Assembly (NCBI RefSeq): GCF_000478585.1
Contig: NZ_ARWI01000001.1
Location: forward strand, 744,001 to 808,000
Direction of reading: 5' to 3'
DNA length: 64,000 nucleotides
DNA from: Thiomicrorhabdus sp. Kp2
Lineage (GTDB): Bacteria > Pseudomonadota > Gammaproteobacteria > Thiomicrospirales > Thiomicrospiraceae
Below are positions 25,220 to 33,704 of the stretch, one piece after another. The notes beneath the pieces were generated by a model. That model was not told the DNA's origin, ran no database searches, and saw only the letters and a program-made list of their open reading frames with translations. The position numbers were made by a program, and so were the translations under genes. The first letter of the stretch is position 1. Every line of letters begins with the position of its first letter.

Positions 25220-26218
25220 TTAGAACATATTCTTTTCTACTTCTGCTACGGCAGTAGAAATAAACACACCAAGAGTACTGTCATAACCAGGCCATTTAGA
25301 AGCTACATCTTTCATAAATGGTTCAGCAACAATTTTAGGTTTCATTTCAAAATCAGACAAGCCTTCATCATAATATTTAGCTGCGCTATTATAGATAATC
25401 TCACAGAAAGTCTGCATATCTTCACAAATTGCTGCACCATCATGCGGGCCATGACCTAACACATAAGTTTTAGCACCAAGCGCTTTGGCTTTTTTCATGG
25501 TTTCAATCGTACCTGGAAATGAGCCATCAGCCATATTAGCTACACGACGCATCGCAGTGTCACCCAAGAAAACCACGCTGTCTTCAACCACTTCAACAAT
25601 CAAATCGGCTTCAGTATGAGCTTTACCAAACTGGTGAATCTTAAAGGTTGTATCCCCTTTCTTAAAAGTCTCACCACCAGCAAATGTTTTTGTAGGTGCT
25701 GTTACGATAGTACCCGTAATACCATTATTTGAAGTACGCTGCATAAAGTCATACCAAAATTGACCTGCGCCAGACTTAATTTTATCTATCGTCGCTTGAT
25801 GGGCATAAATTTCCACATCAGGATAAGCTTCAACAAACGCATGGTTACCTAAGAAATGATCACCGTGGTAGTGTGTGTTAATTACCATAACAACAGGCTT
25901 ATCAGTGACTTTTTTAATTTGACGAATTAACATCTCACCAATTTGTACCGAACTTCCTGTATCAATCACCACAACACCTTCACTCGTTACAACAAAAGCG
26001 GGATTGTTAAAGAAAGCGTGGTTTTCAACTGAAGGCTCAGGGTCTTTCGCTAAAAAATAATACACTTTATCTGTAACTTTAGTTGGCGTTACATCGTACA
26101 TTGGCTCCGCCTTAAATTCCATTTCGCCCGTATTTGCATACAAAGGCTTTAAGGCTGACATTCCAACCAAACCAACAGACAATCCAAAAGCCGATTTTAG
26201 TAATTCACGACGATTCAT
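25220..26218 (-). CDS. Tat-exported metallo-beta-lactamase-fold hydrolase, SoxH-like
   Basis: 332 residues. An NRRELLK twin-arginine start plus a hydrophobic core predicts Tat export of a folded metalloprotein. The dizinc motif THYHGDH and downstream FGKAHTEAD, LGDTAMRR and VLGHGPHDG give all metal ligands of an MBL hydrolase. The layout matches periplasmic SoxH-type and quinoprotein-relay proteins of sulfur oxidisers, but no sox genes lie in the window. The substrate is unknown. Confidence 0.8.
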   Translation of the reverse strand: MNRRELLKSAFGLSVGLVGMSALKPLYANTGEMEFKAEPMYDVTPTKVTDKVYYFLAKDPEPSVENHAFFNNPAFVVTSEGVVVIDTGSSVQIGEMLIRQIKKVTDKPVVMVINTHYHGDHFLGNHAFVEAYPDVEIYAHQATIDKIKSGAGQFWYDFMQRTSNNGITGTIVTAPTKTFAGGETFKKGDTTFKIHQFGKAHTEADLIVEVVEDSVVFLGDTAMRRVANMADGSFPGTIETMKKAKALGAKTYVLGHGPHDGAAICEDMQTFCEIIYNSAAKYYDEGLSDFEMKPKIVAEPFMKDVASKWPGYDSTLGVFISTAVAEVEKNMF

Positions 26219-26436
26219 AGCTACCCCTACAGAGTTGAGATTTATTAAATAAAAAGACTGACAATTTTAACACTATTTTTAAAATAAAAAATCACCCAAA
26301 AATACTTACTAAAAACACATACGCCCAATACCTGTACAATATCCATACTTTCTTAAGTTTCTATACCAATAAAGTATTAAAATATCCAACTTAGTACCGT
26401 TATTCATCAATCAAATCCAATCAAGGAAATCACCAA

Positions 26437-26862
26437 ATGGAAATACTAAAAGCCTATCTAGACTTCGCTATTTTTGGCATCTTAGGCACAATGGGATTTA
26501 TTGCTCTTTGGGTTGCGATTGAAAGAACGCTTTTTTATCGTTCATTAAAGGTTGAGGATTATGAGCATGGCGCTATTCTTAATATCGCTCTTACCAGAAA
26601 CTTAACCACACTTTCCATTATTGGCTCTAACGCCCCTTTTGTTGGACTACTCGGTACCGTAGTGGGTATTTTAATTACTTTTTATGATATGGGACAAAAC
26701 CAGTCACTTGATACTGGTGCAATCATGATTGGTTTAGCGCTCGCCTTAAAAGCGACTGCCGCAGGAATTGGTATTGCGATACCAACAATTATGACTTATA
26801 GCGGACTGGTCAGAAAAGTGGATGTAATAAACGCTTTATACCGTTCAAAAACACAAAAATAA
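26437..26862 (+). CDS. exbB: Biopolymer transport protein ExbB (short form)
   Basis: 141 residues with three hydrophobic helices. It includes the MotA/TolQ/ExbB core 'SNAPFVGLLGTVVGILITF' and 'IMIGLALALKATAAGIGIAIP' that carry the proton path. It is about 100 residues shorter than E. coli ExbB and resembles the compact form of Campylobacterota and TonB2-type systems. It forms the proton-driven motor with ExbD. exbD follows after 30 bases. I find no clear Fur box upstream. Confidence 0.85.
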   Translation: MEILKAYLDFAIFGILGTMGFIALWVAIERTLFYRSLKVEDYEHGAILNIALTRNLTTLSIIGSNAPFVGLLGTVVGILITFYDMGQNQSLDTGAIMIGLALALKATAAGIGIAIPTIMTYSGLVRKVDVINALYRSKTQK

Positions 26863-26892
26863 CCCTTAACTCGCCAACACAGAATATAGATT

Positions 26893-27297
26893 ATGATTCG
26901 TTCCGAACTAAAACGTTTTGATAGTATGAATGTCATTCCACTCATCGACGTTATGCTGGTGCTTCTAGCCATTGTACTAATGACAGCCAGCTTTATTGTT
27001 AAAGACAGTCTAAATATCGATTTACCAGAAACCTCCAACACTCAAAGCTATGTCACTGAAAAAAATGAAACCCCCATTCATCTTTACATAAATAAAAACA
27101 ACGAATATTTTATCGATGAAGAGGCGCAAAACTTAGAAGCCCTTAAAACACTATTGAATACGCTCGATACAAAACAGGCCATTACCTTACAAGTTGACAA
27201 ACAAGCTGACTTTGGAACATTTGTTTCTCTAGTGGATCTCTTAAAAGGCCAAAAACTCAACAATCTAACCATCTTGACTAAGTCGCAGAGTGAATGA
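26893..27297 (+). CDS. exbD: Biopolymer transport protein ExbD
   Basis: 134 residues. One N-terminal hydrophobic helix contains the essential aspartate, Asp19, in NVIPLIDVMLVLLAIVLM, followed by a periplasmic domain. It translocates protons with ExbB and drives TonB. Its stop overlaps the tonB start by four bases (ATGA), suggesting coupled translation. Confidence 0.9.
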   Translation: MIRSELKRFDSMNVIPLIDVMLVLLAIVLMTASFIVKDSLNIDLPETSNTQSYVTEKNETPIHLYINKNNEYFIDEEAQNLEALKTLLNTLDTKQAITLQVDKQADFGTFVSLVDLLKGQKLNNLTILTKSQSE

Positions 27298-28130
27298 AGT
27301 CTCAATCAACCATCTCATTTATTCTTGCCGCTATCATTTATAGCCTTGTCTTATTTGCAGGTTACTGGCTATGGGCTACCGATATTGTCAAAATTGAGAC
27401 CACACCCAAACTTACCAAAGTTCCTGTGACATTAGCCATGTTTTCAGAACCTGCACCAATCATCGAAACCCCAATTGAAGTAAAGACTCCCGTTGAACCT
27501 GTTGTTGAACCTATTGTTGAAAAAACGCCTGAACCGATTGAAGAAACAATTGAAGAACCCGTCGTAGAGCCGATAAAACCACCTGTCATCAAGCCAGAAC
27601 CCGTTAAGAAAAAACCAGAACCCAAAAAAGAGGCTAAAACAGAGTCTAAAAAGGTAGTCAAAAAACAACCTCCAAAACAAGATGTTGAGCCCAAACCTAT
27701 TCAAAAGCCTGTCAAACCAGCTAAAGCTGTTACTCAATCAGCCCCAAAGCCTGAAGTAAAAACAGCAGAAACTCAGAAAGTAGCCAAAAAACCAGCGATG
27801 AATTCTTATAGTACAGAACAGGTTGAAAATGCTGAACAAAACTACTTGCAAGCATTAAGAAAGCAAATACTCACCTACGCGCAAGATACTTACCCTAGAA
27901 GAGCAAAAAGACGCCACTGGGAAGGCAATGTTGTTATTAAGTTTAACCTAAATACTGAAGGATACATCACCCAGTTAAAAATTATAGAAAGTTCAGGTCG
28001 TAGCATTTTAGACCAAGCGGCATTAGAAATTTTTCAGGTTAAAATGGCTTACCACTTTAAACCCTTCCCTAAAGAAATTAAGCGCAAAAATTGGGCTATT
28101 AAGGTACCTGTTACTTACAACCTGAGATAA
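27294..28130 (+). CDS. tonB: Energy transducer TonB
   Basis: 278 residues. A transmembrane anchor (about residues 8-26) is followed by a long Pro/Glu/Val then Pro/Lys-rich stretch (45-165) that spans the periplasm. The C-terminal TonB domain begins near 190 (YLQALRKQILTYAQDTYPRRAKRRHWEGNVVIKF). It contacts outer-membrane receptors and delivers energy for uptake. The Lys-rich part resembles the spacer of TonB2-like proteins. No TonB-dependent receptor gene lies in the window. Confidence 0.92.
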   Translation: MKSQSTISFILAAIIYSLVLFAGYWLWATDIVKIETTPKLTKVPVTLAMFSEPAPIIETPIEVKTPVEPVVEPIVEKTPEPIEETIEEPVVEPIKPPVIKPEPVKKKPEPKKEAKTESKKVVKKQPPKQDVEPKPIQKPVKPAKAVTQSAPKPEVKTAETQKVAKKPAMNSYSTEQVENAEQNYLQALRKQILTYAQDTYPRRAKRRHWEGNVVIKFNLNTEGYITQLKIIESSGRSILDQAALEIFQVKMAYHFKPFPKEIKRKNWAIKVPVTYNLR

Positions 28131-28169
28131 AAAGGTTACGCAGCAAGACTTTAACTTTAAGAGGTTTTA

Positions 28170-28679
28170 CTAGTGCCTCCTATTAATTTCAGTACCCACT
28201 TTCTCAGCGATTCGGTTAAACATATTAAAAATATTATATTGAAACTCTTGTGGATTGAAGCCAAACTGCACTGGATAATTTAAGCTCAACACCATTTTAT
28301 TTCGATTTTTCATAGCTATTTTAGGGAACTTCTGTGTTGAATTCCAATGATTGGCATACTCAAGTAACGCTTCATAATCATTCGTTTTAGTTGCAAATTG
28401 CGTTCTGACCTGAACATTCCACAAACCTTTTTTCTCTGCCGTATAGCTAAAAATAATATAGCCAGTCCAACCCTTTTTATTCATTGTATAGATCAAGTCA
28501 CCATCCTTATCCACACTGTAACGAACACTCATACTATCAAGTGTTTTCATCACCATAATTTTACTGGGTGGATACAGCTTGTTTGATATCGGTGCTTCGC
28601 CACTCAATATAGCAGGCTGACCTGCTTGTGCAGACATAAAAAAACAAAAAAGAAAAAAACCAAATAACAACTGTTTCAA
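28170..28679 (-). CDS. Exported YbjN-like protein
   Basis: 169 residues counted from a TTG at 28679, with AAGG about ten bases upstream and a clean signal peptide (KQLLFGFFLFCFFMSAQA). An ATG at 28763 would add 28 poorly fitting residues. The mature part has the alternating strands and the 'WNxTQKFPKIAMKNRNKMVLSLNYPV' segment of the YbjN superfamily, which has a chaperone-like fold of unknown role. The assignment is by pattern; no partner is evident. The end is convergent with tonB. Confidence 0.6.
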   Translation of the reverse strand: MKQLLFGFFLFCFFMSAQAGQPAILSGEAPISNKLYPPSKIMVMKTLDSMSVRYSVDKDGDLIYTMNKKGWTGYIIFSYTAEKKGLWNVQVRTQFATKTNDYEALLEYANHWNSTQKFPKIAMKNRNKMVLSLNYPVQFGFNPQEFQYNIFNMFNRIAEKVGTEINRRH

Positions 28680-28858
28680 CTGAATTAACCTTGTACAAAA
28701 GTAAATAACAAATTTTAGAGAATCTTGCTTTCTTAGCCTACTGTATCGTAAATAAAATACCAACTGATTTGAGCTTTAAAACCCTATTATTTGTGGCAAA
28801 TACAAAGCGCATAGAATTTGGTAAACTATGCCGCAATAAAAATTAAAAGGATTTTCTT

Positions 28859-29293
28859 GTGGACTATACCGTTCCTGAAAAAAGTATCGAAGAAGTTCAA
28901 GCCGACTTAACCAAACGCTTTATGCACTTTGAGAACCCAAAAGACCGCTATAAATATCTGATTGATATGGGTAAACAATTACAACAACTAGATGATAGCT
29001 ACCAAACTGAAGAGAATCGTATTCACGGGTGTCAGTCACAAGTATGGATTCATATTGAAGAAAAAGACGGTCGTTTATTTATGCAGGCTAAAAGTGATGC
29101 TGCGATTGTATCTGGCTTAATTGCTCTACTATTAAGAATTTACCACGGTAGAACACCAGAAGAAGTGGCTACAGCGCCACTCGATTTTTTAGGTAAAATT
29201 GGTTTGCTGCAACAGCTCTCACCCAACCGTTCAACTGGGTTATATCACATGATAAAGCGCATTCAGTCTGAAGGTCAAAAGCGCGTCGTATAA
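28859..29293 (+). CDS. sufE: Cysteine desulfuration protein SufE
   Basis: 144 residues from a GTG start with AAAAGGA eight bases before it. The sulfur-accepting Cys58 is in HGCQSQVW, and YHGRTPEEVATAPLDFLGKIGLLQQLSPNRSTGLYHMIKRI is typical of SufE. It takes persulfide sulfur from SufS and passes it on for Fe-S cluster assembly. It stands alone here, away from any sufBCD genes. Confidence 0.93.
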   Translation: MDYTVPEKSIEEVQADLTKRFMHFENPKDRYKYLIDMGKQLQQLDDSYQTEENRIHGCQSQVWIHIEEKDGRLFMQAKSDAAIVSGLIALLLRIYHGRTPEEVATAPLDFLGKIGLLQQLSPNRSTGLYHMIKRIQSEGQKRVV

Positions 29294-29316
29294 AATATCA
29301 AATCAATAAAAATTAG

Positions 29317-29341
29317 CCTCCCCTTTAATAGAGGGGGGTTG
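29317..29341. terminator. Possible terminator between sufE and the DUF1566 gene
   Basis: CCTCCCCT pairs with AGGGGGG around a short AT loop between two convergent genes. The following tract is TTGATATG, so its T-run is poor. Confidence 0.4.
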
Positions 29342-29381
29342 ATATGTAGAAAATTTGATTCTAATTAAGTGAATCAGGTTT

Positions 29382-30704
29382 CTATCTAGAGTTCCTCACC
29401 AATCTCACTAATCCTAAATTGGTTGTATTGTAGCTATACTGGTAACCACCATTAAAAAATACCGCCCACGCATTGTAAGTTGCCTGAGCATTACGAGAAT
29501 AAGACCAATAGGTACTACCCGAGGCATTAGGGAAAACACGTTTATCTATTGTTGGCTTTTGGAACTTACCTAAACATTTACCGTTTTGAGGCTCGCCATC
29601 TTTCACTTGCATTTTTCCGTCACTACCTAACTGATGACCCAGTCTTCCATTAGAACAATAAACAATACTATTTAGCTCTTCACGAGTAGGCAAACGCCAA
29701 TCGTTGTAGCCCGCATAACCCGAATCTTTGGCAAGATCAGCTGCTTCCGTCCACAAATATTCTTCAGCACTACCGACACAACTTCCATTAGCCCATTCCT
29801 GCCCAATACTACATGCCATCCACATTAAGCCTGTTTTAGCATCCGTTACAATCCCTTTTTGTCTATCCAAAACTCGCATGCTTAAACGTGTTTCTTTCGA
29901 TAACTTTTGTTCTGTTTTTTCTACAGTCTGTTTTTTATACTCTTCTAATTTACGTTTTAACTCGGCAATGGTTTTTTCATCTTCAGAAACTTTGGCTTTG
30001 ATTTTAGTTTTAGATTCAGCGACTTTAGGTGCGGCAACAGAGACTGGTTGATTTACTTTTCTCTCTACTGGTTTATTAACTATTTTCTTTGCTTCTATTT
30101 TCTCTTGAACCACTACTTTCTTAACAGGTTTAGGTAAAGGCTGTGCTTCAGCCTTTACTTCTGGCAAAGCTTGTTGAATAGGCTGTTTAGGTATCGCACT
30201 TTGGTTTGTCGCTGCGTTTTCAGGCTTAACGTCCAACACTATTGACTCTTGTTGAGTAGAAACCTCTTTGACTTTTACTGGAGGCAATGATGCTTTGGCT
30301 GAGTCATTAGACTCTAATGTCGCGGATACAACCACATTATCAGCTTGAGCGATTGGTTTAGAAACATCGCCCTTAGTTTCAGCAGACAAACTGTTATTTG
30401 GTTTAGCCGATTGGCTTATGATGGATTGATTCGTTTGAATATCATCATTTTGTAACCCCAAACTTAGGGGAGCAAAGTTCAAATACCAGAAAGCACCACC
30501 AGCAACTAATAAGAGCAACAACAGTAAAATAATCCACTTCCCCTTACCAGATGAAGACTCCGCCCCCCCTGTTGTCGCTGCATTAGGATTTTTTGTATCA
30601 GTTATTGGCTCTAAATCTTCCGAGCCACAATAGTTACAAGAAGTTAGAGCCCTTGAAACAACAGTATTTCTGTTACCACAATTCCTACAAACCTGTATTT
30701 TCAT
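29382..30704 (-). CDS. Zinc-ribbon membrane protein with DUF1566 domain
   Basis: 440 residues. An N-terminal zinc ribbon (Cys6, Cys9, Cys23, Cys26) is cytoplasmic. A transmembrane helix lies at about 56-74, followed by a long low-complexity periplasmic region (75-270, Pro/Lys/Gln-rich, partly coiled coil), then a DUF1566/Lcl domain from about 275 (GIVTDAKTGLMWMACSIG … NDWRLPTREEL … TYWSYSRNAQ). DUF1566 occurs in surface adhesin-like and binding proteins. The domain order suggests envelope sensing or attachment, which is an inference. Confidence 0.7.
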   Translation of the reverse strand: MKIQVCRNCGNRNTVVSRALTSCNYCGSEDLEPITDTKNPNAATTGGAESSSGKGKWIILLLLLLLVAGGAFWYLNFAPLSLGLQNDDIQTNQSIISQSAKPNNSLSAETKGDVSKPIAQADNVVVSATLESNDSAKASLPPVKVKEVSTQQESIVLDVKPENAATNQSAIPKQPIQQALPEVKAEAQPLPKPVKKVVVQEKIEAKKIVNKPVERKVNQPVSVAAPKVAESKTKIKAKVSEDEKTIAELKRKLEEYKKQTVEKTEQKLSKETRLSMRVLDRQKGIVTDAKTGLMWMACSIGQEWANGSCVGSAEEYLWTEAADLAKDSGYAGYNDWRLPTREELNSIVYCSNGRLGHQLGSDGKMQVKDGEPQNGKCLGKFQKPTIDKRVFPNASGSTYWSYSRNAQATYNAWAVFFNGGYQYSYNTTNLGLVRLVRNSR

Positions 30705-30946
30705 ACTTTTAACTTCCCCTCATAACTAAACTTTATGTTTTATCATCATGTTATATGATTAAACCACACTCTATAAATAAGATATAGCACGGCTATTTTG
30801 TGAAGACATTAACTTAACTTATAGCGCATCAGTAGCAAAATCGTTACCAAAATGGCTATTAAATTCGTCGCTTTAATTCTTGTTATTTTATGTGTATCCT
30901 AAATACCCTTTTATATTCGTTAATAAAAATACAGAGGAGAAAACGA

Positions 30947-32143
30947 ATGTCTTATTTAAAGAGTTTTCCTAACCAAGAAGGTTTTTTTGGTGACTTTGGT
31001 GGGGCCTTTTTACCACCAGTATTGATCCCCCATTTTGAAGAAATCAATAAAGCCTATATGGAGCTAGGACGTTCAGCAGACTTTTTAAATGAACTCAAAT
31101 ACATTCGCAAACACTACCAAGGCCGCCCAACCCCCGTGTATTACGCGCACAATCTCAGCAAAGAAGTTGGTGCACATATCTACCTCAAACGTGAAGATCT
31201 AAACCACTCTGGTGCCCACAAACTTAATCACTGTATGGCAGAAGCCTTACTGGCTAAACATATGGGTAAAACCAAACTGATTGCTGAAACAGGCGCAGGC
31301 CAACACGGTGTCGCTTTGGCTACTGCAGCCGCTTATTTTGGGATGGAGTGTGAAATTCATATGGGTGAAATCGACATTGCCAAAGAAGCCCCTAATGTTA
31401 CCCGCATGAAATTATTGGGCGCTAAAGTTGTGCCCGTTTCTTTTGGCGGGAGAAGCTTAAAAGAGGCGGTCGATTCTGCGTTTGACTCTTATGTACCACA
31501 AGCTGATACTGCTTTATTTGCCATTGGCTCTGTTGTTGGCCCTCATCCCTTCCCAATGATGGTGCGTAACTTCCAGTCGGTTGTTGGACATGAAGCAAGA
31601 GAACAATTTTTAGAAATGACGGGAGAACTACCTGATGAAGTAGGCGCTTGCGTTGGAGGTGGATCAAACGCAATGGGTATGTTTGCAGGCTTTATCGAAG
31701 ATGAAAATGTCAGTCTAAACGGCGTAGAACCATTAGGACGAGGTACAAATATTGGTGAACACTCCGCCACTATGACCTATGGTAAACCTGGCATGATTCA
31801 CGGTTTTAAATGCCTATTATTAGAAGATGAAGAAGGCAATCCAGCTCCAGTTCATTCCATTGCTTCTGGTTTAGATTACCCAGGTGTCGGACCAGAACAC
31901 TCCTACCTAAAAACCATGGGCAAAGTAAATTATCATGCCGTCACTGATGATGAAACTTTAGATGCATTTTATAAATTATCACGCATGGAAGGCATTATCC
32001 CCGCTCTAGAAAGCTCCCATGCCGTTGCATGGGCCATGAAACACGGTAAGGAAAACCCTAGTAGCACTATTTTAATCAATCTATCTGGTCGCGGTGATAA
32101 AGACATCGATTATGTGGCCGAAAATTTTGGTACGGGTGAATAA
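30947..32143 (+). CDS. trpB: Tryptophan synthase beta subunit, stand-alone and divergent
   Basis: 398 residues from the ATG at 30947, preceded by GAGGAG; an upstream in-frame ATG at 30890 has no such site. The PLP lysine is Lys92 ([11 protein letters not shown]) and the catalytic Glu114 lies in [28 protein letters not shown] and [13 protein letters not shown] are all present. Several canonical motifs are altered ([15 protein letters not shown] where GAEDVERQALNVFRM is typical). No trpA or other trp gene adjoins. It may be the main TrpB encoded apart from TrpA, or an alternative form that uses free indole. Confidence 0.8.
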   Translation: MSYLKSFPNQEGFFGDFGGAFLPPVLIPHFEEINKAYMELGRSADFLNELKYIRKHYQGRPTPVYYAHNLSKEVGAHIYLKREDLNHSGAHKLNHCMAEALLAKHMGKTKLIAETGAGQHGVALATAAAYFGMECEIHMGEIDIAKEAPNVTRMKLLGAKVVPVSFGGRSLKEAVDSAFDSYVPQADTALFAIGSVVGPHPFPMMVRNFQSVVGHEAREQFLEMTGELPDEVGACVGGGSNAMGMFAGFIEDENVSLNGVEPLGRGTNIGEHSATMTYGKPGMIHGFKCLLLEDEEGNPAPVHSIASGLDYPGVGPEHSYLKTMGKVNYHAVTDDETLDAFYKLSRMEGIIPALESSHAVAWAMKHGKENPSSTILINLSGRGDKDIDYVAENFGTGE

Positions 32144-32165
32144 ACCCAGCTAACACTAAACCCAC

Positions 32166-32189
32166 AGCCCCTTAATTGGGGCTTTTTTT
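32166..32189 (+). terminator. trpB terminator
   Basis: AGCCCC and GGGGCT enclose TTAATT, followed by seven T residues. Confidence 0.9.
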
Positions 32190-32280
32190 ATCTGAACTAT
32201 CGTAACTATTATCGTGCGTATCTTGCACTTTTCTTGGCTAGATTAGTTTAGGTTGTGGAAAAGCCGCATCAACACAATTA

Positions 32281-32298
32281 TGTACAACTTACTGTTCA
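32281..32298. promoter_or_regulatory. YefM-type operator: TGTACA and TGTTCA
   Basis: TGTACA (32281-32286) and TGTTCA (32293-32298) have centres 12 bp apart. That matches the core motif and spacing described for E. coli yefM-yoeB autorepression. They sit just upstream of the -10 TATAAT at 32302-32307 (extended by TG). Confidence 0.6.
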
Positions 32299-32336
32299 TG
32301 TTATAATAAAAACAACATCAAGCGAGAGGAAAGTTT

Positions 32337-32597
32337 ATGCAAGTTGTAAGTTATACAGACGCTAGGAATAGCTTAAAAAGTGTTTTAGATGCAGTTACGG
32401 ATAATGCCGATTTCACCGTAATTACACGCAGAGATTCTGAAAATGCAGTGGTTATGTCGCAGGACTACTTTAATAGTCTAATGGAAACGGTTCACTTACT
32501 AAAATCGCCTGCAAATGTGGCGCATCTCAAAGAATCTATTGAACAATATCGCTCAGGTAAAACCGTTCAGAAAGTATTGATTGACGATGAAAGCTGA
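32337..32597 (+). CDS. yefM: Antitoxin YefM (Phd/YefM family)
   Basis: 86 residues. The N-terminal Phd/YefM fold begins MQVVSYTDARNSLKSVLDAV with FTVITRRDSENAVVMSQDYFNSL. The C-terminal tail neutralises the toxin. It also binds its own operator upstream. The stop overlaps the yoeB start by 11 bases, so both are made from one transcript. GAGAGGAAAG lies just before the ATG. Confidence 0.92.
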   Translation: MQVVSYTDARNSLKSVLDAVTDNADFTVITRRDSENAVVMSQDYFNSLMETVHLLKSPANVAHLKESIEQYRSGKTVQKVLIDDES

Positions 32598-32853
32598 ACT
32601 CATATCTTGGACTGAGAGTGCTTGGAGTGACTATCTTTATTGGCAAACCCAAGACAAAAAAACGCTTAGGCGAATCAATAGACTCATAACAGATACTATG
32701 CGTTCACCGTTTGAAGGCATCGGAAAGCCTGAACCATTGAAAGAAAACCTCTCTGGCTTTTGGTCAAGACGTATAGATGAGACAAACAGACTTGTTTATG
32801 CATTTGACAATAAAAAAATAACGATAATCGCTTGCCGATACCACTACGAGTAA
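32587..32853 (+). CDS. yoeB: Toxin YoeB, ribosome-dependent mRNA endonuclease
   Basis: 88 residues from the ATG at 32587. Catalytic residues Glu49 (GKPEPLKENL), Arg68 (DETNRLVY) and His86-Tyr87 (CRYHYE) match the E. coli Glu46, Arg65, His83, Tyr84 set. YoeB cleaves mRNA in the ribosomal A site when freed from YefM. An in-frame TTG six bases earlier is a less likely start. The active site is intact, so the pair should be functional. Confidence 0.93.
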   Translation: MKAELISWTESAWSDYLYWQTQDKKTLRRINRLITDTMRSPFEGIGKPEPLKENLSGFWSRRIDETNRLVYAFDNKKITIIACRYHYE

Positions 32854-32930
32854 AGGCAATAGTTAAGCTTGGCTAATTAATAGTTCAGGTATCCCGTTGT
32901 GTCTTGAATTTAATGCTTTTCAGAAAGTTA

Positions 32931-32940
32931 CCAGGCCTGG
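32931..32940. repeat. Iterated palindrome CCAGGCCTGG, intergenic
   Basis: Exact copy 35 bases before the inverted-repeat element. Confidence 0.85.
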
Positions 32941-32974
32941 TTGTTTGGCTTTTAAGATTTGATTTGTCTTAGCT

Positions 32975-33527
32975 ATTGAGAAGCCTTTATAAATATTTAT
33001 ACACCTTTTAAGCCAACTTTTAGGCTTCCCCTTACTTTATTTGCTTGCCCAAACAAAGTAAGCAAACAAAGGGCACCTCGACCGTTCACTACGTTAAGAA
33101 CTTTGCACAATCTATTCCCAGGGGCCAACTTAACTTTGTGAGCATAGGGTAAAACACAGTCTACAACACAAGATAATGTTTAATTAAAAATACGGAATTA
33201 ACGTAGTAAAATCCTCCCCTCTGTAAGAAATCGCTCTTTTACTTAGCGAAGGATGCGGTTAAAGATTCTCATTGTTTCTTGTCTCTCCGCTTCGCTGCAG
33301 CCAAGTTCTTCGTGTGAGCGAAGCGAGTTCACAAACTTGAGCAGACAAGCTTAGTAAAATCGTTTTCGTCAGCGGGGTTTGCCCCAAGGGCACTTCTTTC
33401 AGGGCGCGTATTTGGTTACTTTTTGCCGAACAGCAAACGAAGAACTCGACTGCAGAGACGAGAAAAAGTGACGGGAAGCCTGAGCCATGAAATTAAAAAC
33501 CTATAAATATTAAAAAGGCTTCTCAAT
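32975..33527. mobile_element. Gene-less element with long imperfect terminal inverted repeats
   Basis: The left end begins ATTGAGAAGCCTTT and the right end is its exact complement, followed on both sides by TAAATATTTATA-like sequence. A second matching block, TTAGGCTTCCC-TTACTTT, occurs in both arms (33021-33040 and 33466-33486). A third weaker block pairs TTTGTTTGCTTACTTTG with TATTTGGTTACTTTTTG. The whole 553-bp unit could fold on itself over some 130 bases per arm. No transposase or open frame is present. Confidence 0.6.
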
Positions 33528-33644
33528 CATACAACAATCAATAGAGCCAAACCGAATCGACTTTCCATCGCTTTTTCCAATCCATTCAGTCAGAAAACAC
33601 TAATAAAAGTGTAGCACTACATTTAAGTATTACACCCTAATAAA

Positions 33645-33677
33645 AAAGCCCCGCTAGGAAATCCTAAACGGGGCTTT
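33645..33677. terminator. htpX terminator
   Basis: AAAGCCCCG (33645-33653) pairs with CGGGGCTTT (33669-33677), with a further TAGG/CCTA pairing in the loop. On the minus strand the stem is followed by T residues. Confidence 0.85.
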
Positions 33678-33704
33678 GATTGAACGTTTTAAAGTGGCTC
33701 TAAA

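Larger units (their letters stand above)
32854..33704. other. Gene-less stretch with a repeat element and htpX terminator
   Basis: No convincing open frame. It holds one iterated palindrome (32931), the inverted-repeat element at 32975-33527, the short TTTGTGAGCATAGGGT match at 33135-33150, and the htpX terminator at 33645-33677. Confidence 0.7.

Noticed and set aside
26219-26436. Fur box upstream of exbB
   Set aside because: No stretch resembles the GATAATGATAATCATTATC consensus.
27362-27737. Two overlapping antisense frames in tonB (Gly/Ser/Thr-rich and Phe/Arg-rich)
   Set aside because: They arise from the repetitive Pro/Glu/Lys codons of TonB read backwards.
33001-33540. Protein-coding remnant inside the inverted-repeat element
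   Set aside because: Stops occur in all frames and nothing resembles a transposase.
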